64,000 nucleotides of DNA from Methylocystis sp. (GTDB lineage Bacteria > Pseudomonadota > Alphaproteobacteria > Rhizobiales > Beijerinckiaceae): contig JADCCX010000033.1 in NCBI GenBank assembly GCA_020252485.1, forward strand, positions 1 to 64,000, read 5' to 3'. This document shows, piece by piece, positions 1 to 9,026 of this stretch. The position numbers and the translations under genes are program-made. Within the stretch, counting starts at the first letter, position 1; the number at the start of each line of letters is the position of its first letter. The notes under the pieces were generated by a model. It saw only the letters and a program-made list of their open reading frames with translations, did no database searches and was not told the DNA's origin.

Positions 1-60
1 CGTGACATCGGGCGTCGGAGCGAATGTCAAATTCAAAAGCTCCACTAGAATCATAGACTT

Positions 61-139
61 GCTAGTGGTCCCTTTGATTCCGACATTTGCTCGCAGCGTG
101 ATATCAAGCGGATGCAAATGTCGGAATCGGACCACTAGC
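61..139. repeat. Imperfect inverted-repeat intergenic element
   Basis: The arm at 61-90 (begins gctagtggtcc, ends gattccgacatttgc) is matched in reverse complement by 114-139. The left arm carries four extra bases (cttt), and the loop is about 23 bp. A second short inverted pair, ccactag at 42-48 and ctagtgg at 62-68, lies just to the left, so two cruciforms could compete. It sits in the only non-coding stretch (1-257) left of the first gene. Its palindromic, multi-part form is typical of dispersed repeats in Hyphomicrobiales genomes, but no second copy was found in this window. Confidence 0.6.
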
Positions 140-257
140 CGAGAGATCCCATGCCCTGGGTCGGCCGCATTCTAGTAAACGACCAATTGATGGATCCGCC
201 GGTTCGTTCGGCTTCAATTTTTATGGTCAGCAACACACCCCGGATAGTATACTGCGC

Positions 258-1514
258 ATGATTACCCTGTTCAAATTGCTGCGCCGCATCGCAAATGACC
301 GTCAAGGCTCGATCATCGTTCCGGCCGCCCTGATGCTTCCGGTGCTGATCGTGGGCTTGGGTGCGGCGATTGACATATCGCGGTTGCAATCGCTGCGAAC
401 GACAGCTCAGAGTGCTGCGGATTCGGCTGCGCTTGCGACTGTCCGTGAGTCGGCGCTCGCTGGGATGACCACCCAGAAGCTGACGGACACGGCAAGAAGC
501 TTCGCCCGAAGCGCGCTCGGCGAAGCCGGAGCGGTTGCTGAGATTGGGGCCACCGCCAGTTCAGCGGATGGCACCGTAACGGTGAGCATCAACTTACCAG
601 GTCAAACCGGCTTCTGGGGAATGGTCGGCATGGGCGGATTGAACATCGCCGTCTCGGCCACGGCGCGCCTTGTCGGCAAGATGAAGATTTGCCTGCTGGC
701 GCTTGAGACGGGCAGCTGGAAGACCCTGGAGGCATCTAAAGGCGCCAAGATCACCGGCGCGGAATGCTCCTTCTTCGTGAATTCAGCCGCGAAGACAGCC
801 TTAAGTGTCAAGGATACGGCGAAATTTACGGCGCAGGCGATCTGTTCCTCCGGCGGCTTTGTGGGAACGTCAGCCAATTTTGCGCCCATGCCAAAGATTG
901 ATTGCCCGGCGATCCCCGATCCGCTGGTCAATCGTCCGCCGCCTGCCGCCGGAGGTTGCGACTACAGGGACAAGGAATTCAAGCAAGCGGGCATTGTCAC
1001 CCTCAGACCCGGCGTCTATTGCGGGGGACTGAAGATCAAGAATTCGGCCATCGCGAGGCTCGATCCCGGGATTTATGTCATTCGAGACGGCAAGCTGCTG
1101 GTCGATGATACCGCTACCCTTCAGGGCAAGGATGTTGGATTTTACCTGCAGGGATCGGATGCGAAAATCAGATTTGACCGAGGAACAACGATCGATCTTT
1201 CCGCCCCGACAGGCGGCCAGATGGCCGGGCTTCTGTTTTACGAGGACCGGAACGTCTCTGATATCGAAAAGCACCGCATCTACAGCAACAATGCGCATAC
1301 GCTTCTGGGTACTATTTATCTCCCGAAAGGCCATCTTTTCATTGAATCGAACAAACCCATCGCTCAAAAGGCGGCCTTTACGATCATCGTTGCCGGCCAG
1401 ATCGAGATGACGGGAGGTCCCGAGCTGTTCCTGAACGCGAACTATGGCTCGACCACAGTGCCTGTCCCCGCTGGCCTCGGCCCCGTTTCCGGGAATCCCC
1501 AACTGATACGTTGA
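258..1514 (+). CDS. TadE/TadG-like Flp pilus-assembly protein
   Basis: A 418-residue protein. It has a short basic N-terminus, then one hydrophobic segment at about residues 18-40, directly followed by the Ala-rich amphipathic helix (AQSAADSAALA) that marks TadE/TadG-like proteins. These are membrane-anchored, pseudopilin-like parts of the tight-adherence (Tad/Flp) secretion system. The long remainder is secreted or periplasmic and rich in short beta-type segments. TadG proteins often carry a VWA domain here; I do not see a clear MIDAS motif, so the C-terminal part is unassigned. No other tad gene is in the window, so it is an orphan. The ATG start has only a weak ribosome site; the hydrophobic segment fits this start. 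Confidence 0.72.
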   Translation: MITLFKLLRRIANDRQGSIIVPAALMLPVLIVGLGAAIDISRLQSLRTTAQSAADSAALATVRESALAGMTTQKLTDTARSFARSALGEAGAVAEIGATASSADGTVTVSINLPGQTGFWGMVGMGGLNIAVSATARLVGKMKICLLALETGSWKTLEASKGAKITGAECSFFVNSAAKTALSVKDTAKFTAQAICSSGGFVGTSANFAPMPKIDCPAIPDPLVNRPPPAAGGCDYRDKEFKQAGIVTLRPGVYCGGLKIKNSAIARLDPGIYVIRDGKLLVDDTATLQGKDVGFYLQGSDAKIRFDRGTTIDLSAPTGGQMAGLLFYEDRNVSDIEKHRIYSNNAHTLLGTIYLPKGHLFIESNKPIAQKAAFTIIVAGQIEMTGGPELFLNANYGSTTVPVPAGLGPVSGNPQLIR

Positions 1515-1521
1515 CGGACCA

Positions 1522-1559
1522 GGACCGGCTGCGGGCGTTTCATTGGCCTGAACCGGTCC
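1522..1559. terminator. Possible bidirectional hairpin between convergent genes
   Basis: ggaccgg (1522-1528) pairs with ccggtcc (1553-1559) around a 24-bp loop. It lies in the 50-bp gap between the convergent TadG-like and kinase genes. There is no T-run on either strand, so it is only a weak terminator candidate. Confidence 0.3.
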
Positions 1560-1564
1560 GGAAG

Positions 1565-2713
1565 TCAGCCGTCGATCGCCGGGGTTCGGGTCGGGAGCGT
1601 CACGGCCGCGGTCACCCCTGCGCCCAGACCGGGTGACGTGAGATCGAGGACACCCTTGTAGAGTTCGGCAAGCCGTCCAGCGACATGCAGGCCGAGGCCC
1701 AGGCCTTCGCCGGTGCGGGTCACGCTCATGTCGCCCTGCGTAAAGGCTTCGAGGCAGTGGAGAATCAGATCGGGGGCGATGCCTGCGCCGTCGTCCGCCA
1801 CTGTCAGCGTGACCGAATGCGGCTGGCTCCTCTTGAGCGCGATCGTGATTTCCTTCGCCCCATGTCCATGCACGAGCGCATTATCGACAAGCTTGTTGAC
1901 GATTTCCGCCAGGTGCGAGGGATCGATCGCCACTTCGGCATCCGGCGCATTGTCCTGAAGCGAAAGCCGGATGCCGGCCGCTGCCGCCCGTTTCTGCAGA
2001 GGATGCAGATTCTCCTTGATGACTTCGGCAGGCTTCCCGACCGTCGTTCCAGGGACGATACGGCCGTTATCGAGATCAAGGCAGAGCATCATGTCGCTCA
2101 GCTTGCTGTTCAGGCGGCCGGCCGCAGCAAGCACCTGATCGGCGCATTCACGCGCCGGGCTGCCGGCGCCGAGGCTGTCGGCCACCATCCGCCCGAAACC
2201 GATGACGGCATTCAGCGGGGTGCGCAGTTCGTGCCGGGCGATGTTCAGAAGCTGCTCCTTCGTCGCCGCCAGGCGCAACGCCGAATCCCGCGCCTCGCAA
2301 GCCAGCCGTTCATTGGCGGCCGCACGCAGGACGAACAGCAATTCATGCTTCATCAGGGCCCAGTTGACGGGCTTGGTCACAAAGCCCGAGGCGCCGAGTT
2401 CGAAGGCGCGGTCAATCAGGGCCATGTCTTCGCGGCTGGTCACGAAGATGACCGGCATCGACTGCAGCAGTCCCCTGCGGCGAATCTCTATCAGCAAGTC
2501 CAGACCAGACTGAACCGGCATCTCGTGGTCGAGAAGAGCGACGTCAAAGGAAGAATTGGAAAGTGCGGAGAGCGCCGCGGGCACGTCATGCACCGCTTCA
2601 ACCTGTTGACCGGCAAAGCGCAGGGCGACGGAAGCCAGTTGACGCTGGACCGGGTCGTCATCGACCAGCAGGATCCGCATGGACCGCACAGGAACTGGCG
2701 TGTGAAAATTCAT
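1565..2713 (-). CDS. Response regulator-histidine kinase (REC-HisKA-HATPase)
   Basis: A 382-residue soluble signalling protein with a receiver domain first and a kinase second. The receiver (about residues 12-130) shows the acidic pocket DDD at 18-20, phospho-acceptor Asp62, Thr92 and Lys114. The HisKA H-box ARHELRTPLN places the phospho-accepting His at 161. An HATPase_c domain fills residues 230-375, with the DDGAG and GLGLGL glycine loops visible. No membrane segment is seen, so it should act in the cytoplasm. It is divergent from the large hybrid kinase at 2849 and shares a 135-bp promoter region with it, so the two may form one phosphorelay. Met1 follows a GAAGAG ribosome site; Met12 is an alternative start. 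Confidence 0.85.
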   Translation of the reverse strand: MNFHTPVPVRSMRILLVDDDPVQRQLASVALRFAGQQVEAVHDVPAALSALSNSSFDVALLDHEMPVQSGLDLLIEIRRRGLLQSMPVIFVTSREDMALIDRAFELGASGFVTKPVNWALMKHELLFVLRAAANERLACEARDSALRLAATKEQLLNIARHELRTPLNAVIGFGRMVADSLGAGSPARECADQVLAAAGRLNSKLSDMMLCLDLDNGRIVPGTTVGKPAEVIKENLHPLQKRAAAAGIRLSLQDNAPDAEVAIDPSHLAEIVNKLVDNALVHGHGAKEITIALKRSQPHSVTLTVADDGAGIAPDLILHCLEAFTQGDMSVTRTGEGLGLGLHVAGRLAELYKGVLDLTSPGLGAGVTAAVTLPTRTPAIDG

Positions 2714-2848
2714 CTCTTCAGGTCGATGCGATCGGGTCTGCCATGGATGTCATTCTCGCTTCCCGGCATGACCGACCCATCTTCACCGATCATGCTTAGC
2801 ATCGCCCATCTAACGAAGGCTTAAGCGCTTTAAGTTAACATTACGTCG
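2714..2848. promoter_or_regulatory. Divergent promoter region with a small palindrome
   Basis: This is the shared upstream region of two divergent kinase genes. It contains the near-palindrome cttaagcgctttaag (2820-2834, perfect core aagcgctt) about 15 bp before the GTG of the hybrid kinase. It could be an operator, but no known consensus is matched. Confidence 0.3.
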
Positions 2849-5572
2849 GTGATGTCCCAGCGCTTCTTCCGCCCTCTATCGATCAAAACACGGCTGATGC
2901 TGGCGGTGATGACGTCGACAGTTGTTGCTTCCATTGTTGCCGGAGGCCTCTCCACCTGGCGTGAGATTTCCTCCTACGCCGAGGCGAAGCGGATTGAAGC
3001 CAAGGCGACCGCCAGCCTGTTCGCCACCATGTCGGCGGAAGCCGTCAGCCGCGGCGACAAGGACCGTGTTCACGACAGCCTGAGGGCGATGAGCAGCCTG
3101 CCCAGCGTCAATTACATCCGTTTCGATGACCGGAACGGCGCCACGTTGGCCGAACACGGCTTCGGCGCGATGCTGGTGCGGCGCGAGGGCGATGCTGCAA
3201 CCACTGGCGGCCTCAACATGTTTTCGCTCGTCTCCGGCGAGCCGATGGCGGTGAGCGAACCCGTGATCCGGGGCGGAGAGCGGGTTGGCGAGGTGTTCAT
3301 GCTGGTCTCGACCGACGACCTTCAGCAACGGCTTGCCTCGCTGCTCGCCAATGTCGGCATGGCGACCGCTCTGGCGCTCGCGATGGGTCTTCTGGCGGCC
3401 CAGCGCTTTCGCCGCGGCGTATCCTCGCGCATCAGTTCGGTCTCGGAGGCGATGGCGGTGGTGCAGCGGACGCACCGGTATGAACTCGCCCTCCCCAACG
3501 AGCGCGCCGACGAACTCGGCGTGCTGGTGGAGGGATTCAACGACATGATGCGCGAGATTCGCCGCAGGGACCGGAAACTCGCCGAACATCGTGACAATCT
3601 CGAGCGCGAGGTCGACGAACGGACGCGGGACCTGCAACTGGCGAAGCGGGCGGCTGACGACGCGAATGCGGCGAAATCGCAATTCCTCTCCACGATGAGC
3701 CACGAAATCAGAACGCCGCTGAACGGCCTTCTGGTCATGGCCGAACTCATGGCGGCGGCCGATCTCGCCAGCCGGGAGAAACGCTACGCCGATGTGATCG
3801 TCCGGACGGGCGGCACGCTCCTCGCCATCATCAACGATGTCCTCGATCTTTCGAAGATCGAAGCCGGCAAGATCGAGCTGGAACTGATCCAGATGGATGT
3901 CGCCGACATGGTCGACGATGTCTGCCAGCTTTTCGCCAGCAAGGCCGCCGCCCAGTCGCTGGACCTCGCCGCCTATATCGCCCCCACCCTCGGGCCGGTG
4001 ATCGGCGATCCGGTGCGGATTGCGCAGATTGTGGGCAATCTCGTGAACAACGCCATCAAGTTCACGTCGACCGGCCATGTCATGGTCGAGGCGATCGAGG
4101 ATCCCCGGAGACCTGCCCATATCCTCTTCAGCGTGACGGACACCGGAATCGGCATTCCGGCCGAGAAACTGGGCGGCGTTTTCGAAAGCTTCTCGCAGGC
4201 CGACCAATCGACGACGCGCAAGTACGGCGGCACCGGGCTGGGCCTGAACATTTGTCAGCGCCTGGTCGACGTGATGCAAGGCGAGATCGGCGTGGAGAGC
4301 GCGGTGGGCCGCGGTTCCCGGTTCTGGTTCTCGATCCCGCTCGAAAGGATTGCCCCGCTCGAAGGGATTGCCGGCGACCTGCGTCCGAAGTTGCACGGCT
4401 TCACGATGTCGGGTCTGCCCACGGCGACGGCAGAGGCGCTGGCCCGCTACGCGCTTGCTGCGAGCACTCCGTCGAACCGGCTCGTCATCGCCGATTCCCA
4501 GACCATTGGCGCATTACCAGCCTTCGGGCCGCAGGAGCGCGTCATTCTGCTTTCGCGCATGGGTGACGGCAAGGCTGAAAATCTGGTCGCTCAAGGCCGC
4601 GCCGCCTGCGCCCTCCCCTGGCCGGTGCGGCGCCGCGACCTCGAACAGGTGCTGGACAGCGTCATGACCGGCGCCATCCGCGCTCCCGCTTCGCATGGCG
4701 TGGCGGCAAGCGAGGCGCGCTACAGCAAGGCCCGCGTGCTCGTGGCGGACGACAATGCTGTCAATCGGGAGGTCGCCGTCGAGGCGCTCAAGCGCTTTGC
4801 GATCGTTCCAGAAACTGCGCAGGACGGCGAAGAGGCCCATGCGATGGCCGTTTCTGGCGGCTTCGGCCTGATCCTGATGGATGGCAGCATGCCGGTGATG
4901 GATGGCTTCGCCGCCAGCCGCGCCATCCGCGCCGACGAAGCGCGGCTGGGCCACAAACGCCAGCCGATCGTGGCGCTGACGGCCTTCGCCATGGGGGACG
5001 GCCTGGAGGAATGGCGCGATGCCGGCATGGACGGCGTGCTCCTGAAGCCCTTCAAACTGGCGCAGCTCGCCGCCTGCCTCGAAAAGCATTTGGTGGCCGA
5101 TGCGGCAGGCGCCGAGCGGTTAGCCGCTCCCATCCATAGCGAGCCGGCAGCCCCGCCGCTTGAGGCGTCGGATGGGACCGGTCTCCTCGATCCCGAAACC
5201 ATCCGCATGCTCGATCAGCTCGCAGGAGTGGAAGCCGAACCCGTACAGCGCATCGTGGGGCTCTTCCTCGAACATGCGCCACCGGCTCTCGCCAGACTCG
5301 CGGAGGATATCGCTGCAGGCGACAGCCGGGCGACGGCCTCGGCGGCCCATGCGATGAAGTCCATGGCCCTCTCGGTCGGCGCCCGGGCGCTCGCCGAAGA
5401 TCTCGCCATCATCGAAAAGAACGCCCGGCATGGCGCCGTTTCTTCAGGGTCCGGGACAGCCGCCGACCTGGAGCGGCGTTTCATCGACACCAAGGCGGCG
5501 TTGAATGATCTGCCATGGATGCGCGTGTCCCAAGGCCCGGTGGAGCGGCCGCTTGAGGTCGCCTTGGCCTGA
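2849..5572 (+). CDS. Hybrid sensor histidine kinase (HAMP-HisKA-HATPase-REC-HPt)
   Basis: A 907-residue membrane kinase. It has TM1 at about residues 15-35, an extracytoplasmic sensor of about 130 residues, TM2 at about 168-186, a HAMP linker, then a coiled coil to about 275. The HisKA box MSHEIRTPLNG gives His285. HATPase_c follows to about 500 with the DTGIGIP and GTGLGL motifs. A degenerate receiver-like segment may occupy 510-620. A full receiver (about 630-750) has Asp678, a Thr in ALTAF and a Lys in LLKPF. A C-terminal HPt domain carries His834 in AHAMKS. All three relay stations (H-D-H) are therefore on one chain, as in BarA/ArcB-type kinases. The start is GTG, with an ATG as second codon. 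The partner regulator is not evident; the divergent REC-kinase at 1565 is a candidate. Confidence 0.9.
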   Translation: MMSQRFFRPLSIKTRLMLAVMTSTVVASIVAGGLSTWREISSYAEAKRIEAKATASLFATMSAEAVSRGDKDRVHDSLRAMSSLPSVNYIRFDDRNGATLAEHGFGAMLVRREGDAATTGGLNMFSLVSGEPMAVSEPVIRGGERVGEVFMLVSTDDLQQRLASLLANVGMATALALAMGLLAAQRFRRGVSSRISSVSEAMAVVQRTHRYELALPNERADELGVLVEGFNDMMREIRRRDRKLAEHRDNLEREVDERTRDLQLAKRAADDANAAKSQFLSTMSHEIRTPLNGLLVMAELMAAADLASREKRYADVIVRTGGTLLAIINDVLDLSKIEAGKIELELIQMDVADMVDDVCQLFASKAAAQSLDLAAYIAPTLGPVIGDPVRIAQIVGNLVNNAIKFTSTGHVMVEAIEDPRRPAHILFSVTDTGIGIPAEKLGGVFESFSQADQSTTRKYGGTGLGLNICQRLVDVMQGEIGVESAVGRGSRFWFSIPLERIAPLEGIAGDLRPKLHGFTMSGLPTATAEALARYALAASTPSNRLVIADSQTIGALPAFGPQERVILLSRMGDGKAENLVAQGRAACALPWPVRRRDLEQVLDSVMTGAIRAPASHGVAASEARYSKARVLVADDNAVNREVAVEALKRFAIVPETAQDGEEAHAMAVSGGFGLILMDGSMPVMDGFAASRAIRADEARLGHKRQPIVALTAFAMGDGLEEWRDAGMDGVLLKPFKLAQLAACLEKHLVADAAGAERLAAPIHSEPAAPPLEASDGTGLLDPETIRMLDQLAGVEAEPVQRIVGLFLEHAPPALARLAEDIAAGDSRATASAAHAMKSMALSVGARALAEDLAIIEKNARHGAVSSGSGTAADLERRFIDTKAALNDLPWMRVSQGPVERPLEVALA

Positions 5573-5601
5573 TGGCGGCCAAGCGGCCGGCGCTCGTCCG
5601 G

Positions 5602-6249
5602 TCAGTGCCTGGTCAGCTTGACCTTGAAGCGGGCTGCGGTCTTCGCCTTCACTTCCTCGATCGGGACGCCGTCCGCAAGTTCGATCAGCGTCATGCCCCC
5701 CTTCTTCCGGTCGATCGTGAAGACGGCCAGGTCCGTCACCACCATATCGACCACCTTTGCTCCTGTGAGCGGCAGATTGCAGCGCTTCAGGAGCTTCGAT
5801 TCGCCCCTGGCCTCATGCTCCATGACAACGATGACACGCTTGACGCCGGCGACCAGGTCCATGGCGCCGCCCATGCCTTTCACCATCTTGCCGGGAATCA
5901 TCCAGTTCGCGAGGTCGCCGTTCTCCGCCACCTGCATCGCGCCAAGGATCGAGAGATCGATGTGACCGCCGCGGATCATGGCGAAGCTTTCCGCCGATGA
6001 GAAATAGCTCGTCGTGGGCAATTCGGTGATCGTCTGCTTGCCGGCATTGATCAGGTCGGGATCCTCATCGCCCTCGTAGGGGAAAGGTCCCATGCCGAGC
6101 ATGCCGTTCTCGCTTTGCAGCTGCACCGACATGCCCTTGGGGATGTAGTTCGAGACAAGCGTTGGAATGCCGATTCCGAGGTTCACGTAGAAGCCGTTCC
6201 GCAGCTCCTTCGCGGCGCGTTCGGCCATCTGTTCACGGGTCCAGGCCAT
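5602..6249 (-). CDS. scoB: 3-oxoacid CoA-transferase subunit B
   Basis: A 215-residue beta subunit of a succinyl-CoA:3-ketoacid CoA-transferase (SCOT/PcaJ type). It moves CoA from succinyl-CoA to acetoacetate or a related 3-oxoacid. The N-terminal glycine loop NLGIGIPT (23-30) and the catalytic glutamate in SENG (Glu47), followed by GMGPFP, are diagnostic. Length matches the family. It follows the alpha-subunit gene with a 98-bp spacer that is mostly a tandem repeat. A GGAG about 9 bp before the ATG provides its own ribosome site. Whether it acts on acetoacetate or 3-oxoadipate cannot be decided; no beta-ketoadipate genes are nearby. Confidence 0.9.
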   Translation of the reverse strand: MAWTREQMAERAAKELRNGFYVNLGIGIPTLVSNYIPKGMSVQLQSENGMLGMGPFPYEGDEDPDLINAGKQTITELPTTSYFSSAESFAMIRGGHIDLSILGAMQVAENGDLANWMIPGKMVKGMGGAMDLVAGVKRVIVVMEHEARGESKLLKRCNLPLTGAKVVDMVVTDLAVFTIDRKKGGMTLIELADGVPIEEVKAKTAARFKVKLTRH

Positions 6250-6280
6250 GGGCGGTCTCCAGTCTCTGCGATGGTTGTCT

Positions 6281-6354
6281 CTTGGCTTACTTATTCTTGT
6301 CTTAATTATTCTTGGCTTACTTATTCTTGGCGTACTTGTTTCTTGGCTTACTTG
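6281..6354. repeat. 15-bp tandem repeat (minisatellite) between scoA and scoB
   Basis: About 4.9 head-to-tail copies of cttggcttacttatt are seen at 6281-6295, 6296-6310, 6311-6325, 6326-6340 and 6342-6354, the last offset by one base. The second and fourth copies carry a few substitutions. The array begins inside the last codons of scoA: its TAA stop at 6348-6350 is part of a unit. It then fills most of the gap to scoB. Each unit on the minus strand contains a TAA. Confidence 0.85.
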
Positions 6355-7058
6355 ACGGGGCGGGGACGCGTCGTGCGCTGCTCGATGCGCTTCACCGGAT
6401 TGGCGAGCTCGATCATGCGCTGCACGAAGATGCCAGGCGTATGGATATGATCGGGATCGATCTTGCCCGCCTTTACGATCTTCTCGGCCTGCACGACCGT
6501 CACCTTGCCCGCTGTCGCCATCATCGGATTGAAATTGCGTGCGGTCTTGCGGAAAACGAGGTTGCCTTCGGTATCGGCCTTCCAGGCGTGGACGAGCGAA
6601 AGATCTGCGGCCAGCCCCTTCTCCATGATGTATTTTTCGCCGTTGAACATCTTCACGGGCTTGCCTTTGGCGATGATCGTGCCGACGCCTGTCTTTGTAT
6701 AGAAGCCGGGGATGCCCGCGCCGCCGGCGCGAATGCGTTCCGCGAGGGTTCCCTGCGGGTTGAACTCGAGCTTGAGCGCGCCCGAGAGATATTGTTCGGC
6801 GAAGAGCTTGTTCTCGCCCACATAGGACGAGATCATCTTCTTGATCTGCTTTGTTTCCAGCAGAATGCCGAGGCCGGCTCCGTCCACCCCCGCGTTGTTG
6901 GAAATGACCGTCAGGCCGGTGACGCCCGAAGCCCGCACCGCCTCGATCAGCACATCGGGGATGCCGCAGAGGCCGAAGCCGCCCGACATGATCACCATGT
7001 TGTTCTTGAGCAATCCCGCAAGGGCCGCTGTCGCGTCAGGATAAATCTTGCTGCTCAT
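6348..7058 (-). CDS. scoA: 3-oxoacid CoA-transferase subunit A
   Basis: A 236-residue alpha subunit of the same CoA-transferase. The CoA-binding glycine loop [10 protein letters not shown] and the [16 protein letters not shown] and GxGT signatures of the family are present. The start at 7058 (MSSKIY) is preceded by AGGAGA. An upstream in-frame extension to 7118 is Arg/Gly-rich and unlike the family, so I reject it. The last codons and stop lie in the 15-bp tandem repeat. It forms a two-gene operon with scoB and is divergent from the AsmA-like gene at 7241, with a 182-bp intergenic region. Confidence 0.9.
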   Translation of the reverse strand: MSSKIYPDATAALAGLLKNNMVIMSGGFGLCGIPDVLIEAVRASGVTGLTVISNNAGVDGAGLGILLETKQIKKMISSYVGENKLFAEQYLSGALKLEFNPQGTLAERIRAGGAGIPGFYTKTGVGTIIAKGKPVKMFNGEKYIMEKGLAADLSLVHAWKADTEGNLVFRKTARNFNPMMATAGKVTVVQAEKIVKAGKIDPDHIHTPGIFVQRMIELANPVKRIEQRTTRPRPVK

Positions 7059-7240
7059 GATCAATCTTGTTTCTCCTGGGCGCCGCCCGCCTCCAGCCGC
7101 CTCTCGATTTCTCCTCATGGCTTATTGCGCCAGGGCCACGGCGGCAAGAGGCCAGACGGCAATTGGATCTGCAGCGAAAGGCCGGGCCGCGCAAAGATGC
7201 GGGCTTTCACAAAGCTTAACGATGCACTAATCATGTCCCC

Positions 7241-8983
7241 ATGCTCCTTGACCGACTTATCACGGGCCGTCGGGCCCTGCTGTTGACGGGACTTGGCATC
7301 GTTGCAATTCTTGGTGTGATCGGTTCGATCCGCTGGCAACTGCCGGAAACGGTGATGACCAGCCAGCTGCGGCAGGCGATCGAACGCAACACCGGATATG
7401 CGATCGAGACCTTCGGCGAGCTTCATTTCACCGCCCTGCCCTGGCCCACGGTTCAGATCACCGACCTGTCGATGCGCAAGCGCGGATCGCCGAGCGAAAG
7501 CGTCGAGACCCAGCTTCTGAAGGCGCGCATCAGCGTCGCGGCCTGGCTGAGGGGGGAACCGAAAGTTGTTTCGCTGGTCTTATTCGATCCTGTCCTGAGA
7601 TTGGCGTCCAACCTGAAGATCGGCGAAACGGAGGCGCTTTCCTCTGCGGTGCTCAGCTTCCTCAGGAGTGAGACCCGGCCGGAACTGCGCAGCCTGCGCA
7701 TCCAGCGCGGCACGGTTTATCTTGATGGCGCGCCCTGGATGCAGAATCTGAGTTTCACGCTGTCGGATGTCGCGACCTCGGAGCTTCGCGTCCAGATCGA
7801 GGGAGATTACCGTGCGGTCCCGGTTCGGCTCGCAGCCGAAATCGCGCACGGCGCCTCGCGGGACAGGCGCATGATTTCGTGGAGTCTTTCCACGCCTGCA
7901 CTGGATGCGCGGTTTGCCGGCCAGCTCTACGGACCAGCTTCGCTCGATGCCGAGGGCCGTTTTACCCTCGCCGTGAGGGATGGCCCTGCGACTGCGCCCC
8001 GGCGCTTTCCGCAGGCGGCGCCGCTGCTGACGGGCCTGGAGCTGACGGGGCGGACCCGGGTGACCTGGCCGCTGATCCAGATTCGCGAAGCGGTGCTCAC
8101 CCGCGGCGACGACAGGTTCGACGGATCGGTGGAGTTCTCGGTCGATGCGCGCCAGCCAACCCTTTCGGCCACGCTGCATACGGCACGGCTCGATATCGTG
8201 CCGATCCTGCAGCCGGTCTTCTCTTTGCTGGCGGCGAATTCCGGAGGGTGGGGCTCGCTGACGACGCTCGCCGGTGCGCTTCAGCCCGGCCAGCTGGACG
8301 TCAGGCTCTCGGCCGACCGGCTGATCCTTGGCGCGAACATCATCGAGGGGGCGGCTCTCTCCGCCGAGGCGGCGAACCGGCGCTTTGAACTGATGCTGAA
8401 CGAAGGCCGGCTGCGTTCCGGGAGCCTTAAGGGAAGGATCGCCGTGACAGCGCGGACGCCCGGCGAGATCGATGTGAAAGGCCACGCCAGCCTCGAACGC
8501 ATCGAGGCGCTGACGATTCTCGAACCCTTCGGCGTGACCCGCATCAGGGGGCAGACCACCGGCGCCCTCATGCTGACCGGCAGCGGATCATCCCTGCCAC
8601 AGCTGATGGAAACGCTGGAAGGGCGTGCGTCGGTCACCGTTCGCGAGGGCGAAATCGGGGGCGTCGATGTCGACCGGATCGTAAGCCGCGGCATCGTCTC
8701 GGCACTGGCCATGGAAGGCCGCACAAGGTTCCAGTCGCTCGTCATGCAGATGCGGATCGGCAACGGCGTGGCGACGCTCCATGACAGCATCATCACCACA
8801 CTGACGAGCAGCGCACCCCTTGAAGGGACCATCAATCTCTCGCGCCAGACGAGCGACGTAACGGCGCGGATTCTTCCCGGTGGCGACCCCGGCCGCGCGA
8901 TGGACACCCGTTTGCGGATCCAGGGCTCCTGGGCGAAGCCGGTGCTGATGCCGGATGTCGTCAACCGCGGCGGACGCAGTTGA
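7241..8983 (+). CDS. AsmA-like protein
   Basis: A 580-residue protein with one N-terminal membrane anchor (about residues 11-28), then a long periplasmic beta-rich part typical of AsmA/TamB-like bridge proteins linked to outer-membrane lipid homeostasis. Recognisable family features are the early segment WPTVQITDLSMR, the repeated amphipathic strands, and the C-terminal AsmA_2-like block around residues 430-560 (GRASVTVREGEIGGVDV). The start ATG lies close to the scoA divergent promoter. It is followed by a convergent ABC permease gene 43 bp away. The substrate or exact role in this organism is unknown. Confidence 0.75.
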   Translation: MLLDRLITGRRALLLTGLGIVAILGVIGSIRWQLPETVMTSQLRQAIERNTGYAIETFGELHFTALPWPTVQITDLSMRKRGSPSESVETQLLKARISVAAWLRGEPKVVSLVLFDPVLRLASNLKIGETEALSSAVLSFLRSETRPELRSLRIQRGTVYLDGAPWMQNLSFTLSDVATSELRVQIEGDYRAVPVRLAAEIAHGASRDRRMISWSLSTPALDARFAGQLYGPASLDAEGRFTLAVRDGPATAPRRFPQAAPLLTGLELTGRTRVTWPLIQIREAVLTRGDDRFDGSVEFSVDARQPTLSATLHTARLDIVPILQPVFSLLAANSGGWGSLTTLAGALQPGQLDVRLSADRLILGANIIEGAALSAEAANRRFELMLNEGRLRSGSLKGRIAVTARTPGEIDVKGHASLERIEALTILEPFGVTRIRGQTTGALMLTGSGSSLPQLMETLEGRASVTVREGEIGGVDVDRIVSRGIVSALAMEGRTRFQSLVMQMRIGNGVATLHDSIITTLTSSAPLEGTINLSRQTSDVTARILPGGDPGRAMDTRLRIQGSWAKPVLMPDVVNRGGRS

Positions 8984-9026
8984 CGCAATGATTCCGGTCT
9001 CTCTGACGGTGATTCCGGCGTTGCCG

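Noticed and set aside
2876-4396. A 506-codon open frame opposite the hybrid kinase
   Set aside because: Shadow of HAMP/HisKA/HATPase coding sequence.
6281-6354. The tandem repeat as a possible CRISPR array
   Set aside because: Units are 15 bp and directly adjacent with no spacers; no cas genes nearby.
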